NCBI GenBank assembly: GCA_016210705.1
Contig: JACQTR010000038.1
Coordinates: 1 to 8,520 of the forward strand
DNA length: 8,520 bases
Direction: 5' to 3'
From: Chloroflexota bacterium
GTDB taxonomy: Bacteria; Chloroflexota; Dehalococcoidia; JACQTR01
The notes under the pieces were generated by a model, which was given only the letters and a program-made list of their open reading frames with translations, ran no database searches and was not told the DNA's origin. The stretch's first letter is position 1. Every line of letters begins with the position of its first letter. A program made the translations under genes and the position numbers. Below, in pieces: positions 6,335-8,520 of the stretch.

Positions 6335-7438
6335 TCAGATGGGTAAGTGTACTCGTGCACCCCGAGGAACTAGAAGCTCTTGACCGATGCGAATGAAATT
6401 GGGGTCGGAGATCTCGTTCAGCTCGGCGATTTCAGCAATCGTAGTATTCCAGCTTCTTGCCAGAGAGGTGAGGTTGTCCCCGGGCTGAACTATGTATTTA
6501 TGGGGCCGTGGGGGATTGGCGGCTAACGCCTCCCAAACGTCGCATTTGGTCACGCCAAACCGCCACACAGAGACAGCTTCCATATCGTTAACGTAGGCCT
6601 GATCCACAAACTCCTGCCATGATTCCGTATTAATCGTGCTCCCTTGCCCCAAAGGCTGCATCGGCAAACCAAATTGGGCCAACCTCGGAATTGTGGCTTC
6701 CAAAAGAAAGCGCGGTGTCACGCCTTCTGGCCCAGGGACTTGGTTTTCAAGGGCAAATTTCTCTAAGTTGGCTCCTGTATTGAAGGTATCCCAGTAAAGT
6801 TGGGGCGCTAGCTCATTGCTGAATGAAGCAAATTCGGCAACGGGAACCCGTTTAATAATCCATGGTCTTGGATCCAAAGAGATGGATATCCAGGCAAGCG
6901 GTTGAAGACGGCGCAACTCATCGCCGAAGACCAACGCATCCTGAGGCGTACCTTTCCAGAACCCTGCATGAGGTTCCAGGTCAATCGTCATGCTCCGTGC
7001 TCCTGACGCCAGCACCGCGCCACACATCTGCGCCTCACGTTTAGGATCGATGCCCTTGATCACGCACCAGGCATGAAATGGTACACCGGCCTCCTCAAAA
7101 TATGAGGCCAATCGTTCCACTTGCTTAGTGCCACTTACAGCTTGGGACGACTTATCGTAAGTCGCCATCCAATCCGTACCATCGTGGGTCTTTACAACTA
7201 TGCCAAGACCGTGTGGGCTCAAAATCTCACTGATGTGTCCCGGGGAACCATCACTCTTAAATTGCCAAACCCATGCCAGATGGCGCACTCCTTGCTGCCG
7301 TGGCGTAGATGGCTCCGATTGGCCAAAGGCTCGCACCCAAGCTGGCCTCAGTATGCCTCCTCGAGCGAGGACTGTGGCAGTGACACTTCCCGCTATTACT
7401 TTGAGAAACCGGCGTCTCGTAATCGTCTTGTCACTCAC
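6335..7438 (-). CDS. Tat-exported, barrel-like glycosidase-type protein with C-terminal LysM domain
   Basis: The 367-residue protein begins with a twin-arginine signal: TRRRFLK (7-13), a hydrophobic stretch (about 14-28) and a likely cleavage zone near 36-41. So it is folded in the cytosol and exported. Residues about 50-305 look like a (beta/alpha)-barrel hydrolase of uncertain family, with strand-like runs HLAWVWQF, GIVVKTHDG, FHAWCVI, SMTIDLEPHAGFW, WISISLD, APQLYWDTF and AVSVWRFG. D153 and E155 in TIDLEPH are the best candidates for catalytic acids. Residues 315-358 form one LysM domain (YIVQPGDNLTSLA ... INxI-like NFIRIGQELLVP), which binds peptidoglycan or chitin-type glycans. A wall-associated glycan hydrolase is the likely role. 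The GTG start is chosen because it places the Tat motif at residue 7; its ribosome site is weak and the frame is open a little further upstream. It is first in a probable operon with the broken serine hydrolase, whose candidate start lies 16 bases after this stop. Confidence 0.8.
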   Translation of the reverse strand: MSDKTITRRRFLKVIAGSVTATVLARGGILRPAWVRAFGQSEPSTPRQQGVRHLAWVWQFKSDGSPGHISEILSPHGLGIVVKTHDGTDWMATYDKSSQAVSGTKQVERLASYFEEAGVPFHAWCVIKGIDPKREAQMCGAVLASGARSMTIDLEPHAGFWKGTPQDALVFGDELRRLQPLAWISISLDPRPWIIKRVPVAEFASFSNELAPQLYWDTFNTGANLEKFALENQVPGPEGVTPRFLLEATIPRLAQFGLPMQPLGQGSTINTESWQEFVDQAYVNDMEAVSVWRFGVTKCDVWEALAANPPRPHKYIVQPGDNLTSLARSWNTTIAEIAELNEISDPNFIRIGQELLVPRGARVHLPI

Positions 7439-7549
7439 GAACGTTCTTTTAGTTAGAGGCAGAACCTGGAGCTACTGCTATACTGCAGTGCTCTTGATTT
7501 TACCACATTCTTGCAATAGCTGTAACATGTACGAACTTCCTACTATTCT
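7439..7549. other. Divergent intergenic region, no gene seen
   Basis: It separates the minus-strand LysM gene from the plus-strand small ORF. It is AT-rich, and I see no promoter with both boxes well matched on either strand and no stable hairpin. Confidence 0.3.
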
Positions 7550-7551
7550 AG

Positions 7552-7670
7552 GAGGTGAGCTTCGTGTGAGATTAAAGAAAGAACACGGACGACCAAATGA
7601 TAGTCTCCGAAACGGTACAATTGTCAATGACAGGCCACTCCCAGGTACATTTTATAGCATAACTCACCTC
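7552..7670 (+). repeat. Inverted repeat GAGGTGAG / CTCACCTC enclosing the small ORF
   Basis: GAGGTGAG (7552-7559), the core of the small ORF's ribosome site, is perfectly complementary to CTCACCTC (7663-7670), the last codons of the same ORF. In RNA the two arms could pair and hide the ribosome site. As DNA it is an 8-bp inverted repeat bounding 119 bases. Confidence 0.5.
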
Positions 7671-7673
7671 TAA
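7566..7673 (+). CDS. Possible small ORF, 35 residues, unknown function
   Basis: GTG at 7566 lies 8 bases after AGGAGGTGA (7550-7558), which is a perfect complement to the 16S rRNA tail and is better than that of most genes here. The product would be a basic, soluble 35-residue peptide (starting MRLKKEHGRPND, ending TFYSITHL). An in-frame ATG at 7527 would give 48 residues but has no ribosome site. I recognise no family. The sequence has no signal peptide or membrane segment. It may be a leader peptide, a relic, or a chance frame behind a regulatory structure. Confidence 0.35.
   Translation: MRLKKEHGRPNDSLRNGTIVNDRPLPGTFYSITHL
7622..7632. promoter_or_regulatory. Interrupted palindrome TGTCA-A-TGACA
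   Basis: An 11-base symmetric site (TGTCA 7622-7626, TGACA 7628-7632) lies inside the small ORF. It has the shape of a dimeric regulator operator, but no regulator is nearby and one such site can arise by chance. Confidence 0.2.
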
Positions 7674-7711
7674 CTATTTGGGGTTTGTTTAATCACTATT
7701 GCTAAGCCAAC

Positions 7712-7763
7712 TTTCACGATTGTTTCACATTTCGAACTCGTGATTTCACACGCCTTTCATAAT
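7712..7763 (+). promoter_or_regulatory. Three phased TTTCAC repeats and a -10 box before the DUF1540 gene
   Basis: TTTCAC occurs at 7712, 7723 and 7744, i.e. 11 and 21 bases apart, so all three lie on the same DNA face. CATAAT (7758-7763), five of six matches to the -10 consensus, follows 8 bases after the third, and no -35 box is in place. The layout resembles an activator-dependent promoter of the PhoB/OmpR direct-repeat kind. It would start transcription near 7770, about 36 bases before the DUF1540 ATG. Confidence 0.4.
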
Positions 7764-7805
7764 ACGCGCTGTACCATCAGACATCAGAATAAAGGAGGCA
7801 GAAAA

Positions 7806-8087
7806 ATGGAAATGATTCAGATTAAGAAGTGTGATGTGTCCGTCTGCGTCTATAACAAGCAGAACATGTGCCATACTTTCGGCATAACTGTGGGGTCGCA
7901 TGCTGAGTGCAACACCTACAACCATGGAAGCCAGAGCGGTGGATTCGATGGAGTAACTGGCGGTGTTGGCGCTTGCCTTGCAGCGGACTGTAAGTTCAAT
8001 GACCAGCTTGAGTGCAGAGCACCAGCCATTAGCGTGGAGGGCCACAGCGTGCATGCTGACTGCGCGACTTTTGAACGCAGAAAGTGA
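7806..8087 (+). CDS. Cysteine-rich protein with two DUF1540 repeats
   Basis: This small soluble protein of 93 residues is made of two DUF1540 units. The first is C9-x4-C14-x7-C22-x12-C35 and the second is C57-x4-C62-x7-C70-x15-C86, joined by a Gly-rich link (about 41-56, GSQSGGFDGVTGGVGA). All eight cysteines fit the units, which suggests two metal sites, probably zinc. The family's function is not established; it is common in Firmicutes and some Chloroflexi. The ATG at 7806 is chosen over the earlier in-frame GTG because AAAGGAGG (7791-7798) sits just upstream and the DUF1540 core begins right after. It is alone behind its own promoter candidate, with a 214-base gap before the DUF488 gene. 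Confidence 0.85.
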   Translation: MEMIQIKKCDVSVCVYNKQNMCHTFGITVGSHAECNTYNHGSQSGGFDGVTGGVGACLAADCKFNDQLECRAPAISVEGHSVHADCATFERRK

Positions 8088-8168
8088 AAAGTGAAGACCT
8101 TTAGCAGAAAGTCAGGTCATTCATCACCACGAGACGAACCGAGCGCGAGCGCCGGACAGCGGAGCTCA

Positions 8169-8190
8169 TGACCGCGCTATATTGCGGTCA
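8169..8190 (+). other. Perfect hairpin in the DUF1540-DUF488 spacer
   Basis: TGACCGC (8169-8175) and GCGGTCA (8184-8190) form a 7-bp stem with an 8-base AT-rich loop. There is no T-run after it, so it is not a standard terminator. It could be an operator or part of a larger RNA with the structure at 8195-8262. Confidence 0.45.
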
Positions 8191-8194
8191 ACAT

Positions 8195-8262
8195 CATGGC
8201 GAGGGCTTGTGCCCTAAATGCTCGTACAAAGGCATGCGCCCGTCGGTAAGACGGCAGCCATG
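8195..8262 (+). ncRNA. Possible multibranched RNA structure upstream of the DUF488 gene
   Basis: A closing stem CATGGC (8195-8200) / GCCATG (8257-8262) encloses three further stems in order: AGGGC-TTGT-GCCCT (8202-8215), ATGC / GCAT (8218-8221 with 8232-8235), and CCGTC-GGTAA-GACGG (8240-8254). It has the outline of a cloverleaf but lacks tRNA marks: there is no T-loop TTCGA-type sequence and no 7-bp acceptor. I match it to no riboswitch class I know. It ends 24 bases before the DUF488 ribosome site, so leader regulation is conceivable. The stems were found by eye only. Confidence 0.3.
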
Positions 8263-8301
8263 AATTAAAAAGAGCCACCACGTCCGAAGGAGACAAATCG
8301 A

Positions 8302-8520
8302 ATGGTGAAGATCAAAAGGGCGTACGAAGGAAAGGCAGCTAACGACGGCAAGAGAATATACGTAGACAGGCTGTGGGCACGCGGTTTGACACGAGAAGAA
8401 GCGGCCATTGATGAATGGCTAAAAGACTTGGCGCCAAGTAACGAACTGCGAAAATGGTTCGGCCATGAGCCCGACAGGTTCCAGGAGTTTCGCCAAAGAT
8501 ATATCAAAGAGCTGTCCGAC
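8302..8520 (+). CDS. DUF488 family protein (YeaO-like), cut by the window end
   Basis: The first 73 codons of a DUF488 protein, normally about 115-120 residues, so roughly the last third is missing. Family marks are VKIKRAYE (2-9), YVDRLWARGL (20-29, usually VDRLWPRGL), IDEWLKDLAPSNELRKWFGH (36-55) and FQEFRQRYIKEL from about 60. The ATG at 8302 follows AAGGAG (8287-8292) at good spacing. The family is cytosolic and its activity is not settled. It is separated from the DUF1540 gene by a structured 214-base spacer, so it may have its own leader. The WARGL variant is the only oddity. Confidence 0.88.
   Translation, partial: MVKIKRAYEGKAANDGKRIYVDRLWARGLTREEAAIDEWLKDLAPSNELRKWFGHEPDRFQEFRQRYIKELSD

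Noticed and set aside
7200..7560. Plus-strand open frame antisense to the LysM gene, running on into the small ORF
   Set aside because: The first part overlaps a clear minus-strand Tat/LysM gene. Only the end after the ribosome site at 7550 could be a separate small ORF.
8141..8152. Direct repeat GAGCGC-GAGCGC
   Set aside because: It is only two 6-base units in a GC-rich stretch, with no further copies and no array structure.
8195..8262. Cloverleaf-like fold considered as a tRNA gene
   Set aside because: It has no T-loop consensus, no 7-bp acceptor stem, no GG pair in a D-loop position and no credible anticodon arm.
8265..8507. Minus-strand open frame at the window end
   Set aside because: It is antisense to the DUF488 gene, which has strong family motifs and a good ribosome site.

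Overview
The window looks like bacterial chromosome from a Chloroflexota (Chloroflexi) relative, of moderate GC. This is an inference: the best pointers are a secreted serine hydrolase with a Pro/Thr 'PTPVPTATATPAPTA' linker, a Tat-exported LysM protein, a DUF5808 protein and a single-chain aconitase of the 'Aquifex type'. No rRNA, tRNA, CRISPR array or transposase was found.

Positions 105-4302 hold a metabolic block around a divergent intergenic region (1704-1963). To the left (minus strand) are a flavodoxin-fold NAD(P)H/FMN reductase-like protein and then a fumarylacetoacetate-hydrolase (FAH) family enzyme, 39 bases apart and probably one operon. To the right (plus strand) are aconitase and, 13 bases after its stop, a small DUF5808 protein. 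The intergenic region carries two oppositely oriented promoter candidates with nearly the same sequence (TTGTkT-N17-TAGACT). Just after the DUF5808 gene lies a decayed second copy of the aconitase-end/DUF5808-start junction.

Positions 4520-7438 (minus strand) hold a probable two-gene cell-surface operon: a Tat-signal, (beta/alpha)-barrel-like, LysM-terminated protein, followed by a class-A beta-lactamase-like serine hydrolase. The serine hydrolase gene is broken at its 5' end in two places. An in-frame TAG separates the signal peptide from the first domain, and a 5-bp tandem duplication shifts the frame between the first domain and the rest. The catalytic part remains open and keeps its motifs.

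Positions 7439-8520 (plus strand) contain a possible 35-residue small ORF whose perfect Shine-Dalgarno sequence can pair with the end of the same ORF. Next come three helically phased TTTCAC repeats, a cysteine-rich protein with two DUF1540 units, a stretch rich in inverted repeats that could fold as a multibranched RNA, and the first 73 codons of a DUF488 (YeaO-like) protein cut by the window end.

No clear new multi-gene system was found. The observations most worth following are the decayed junction duplication, the doubly broken hydrolase, the missing first iron-sulfur cysteine in aconitase, the self-complementary small-ORF leader, and the structured spacer before the DUF488 gene.
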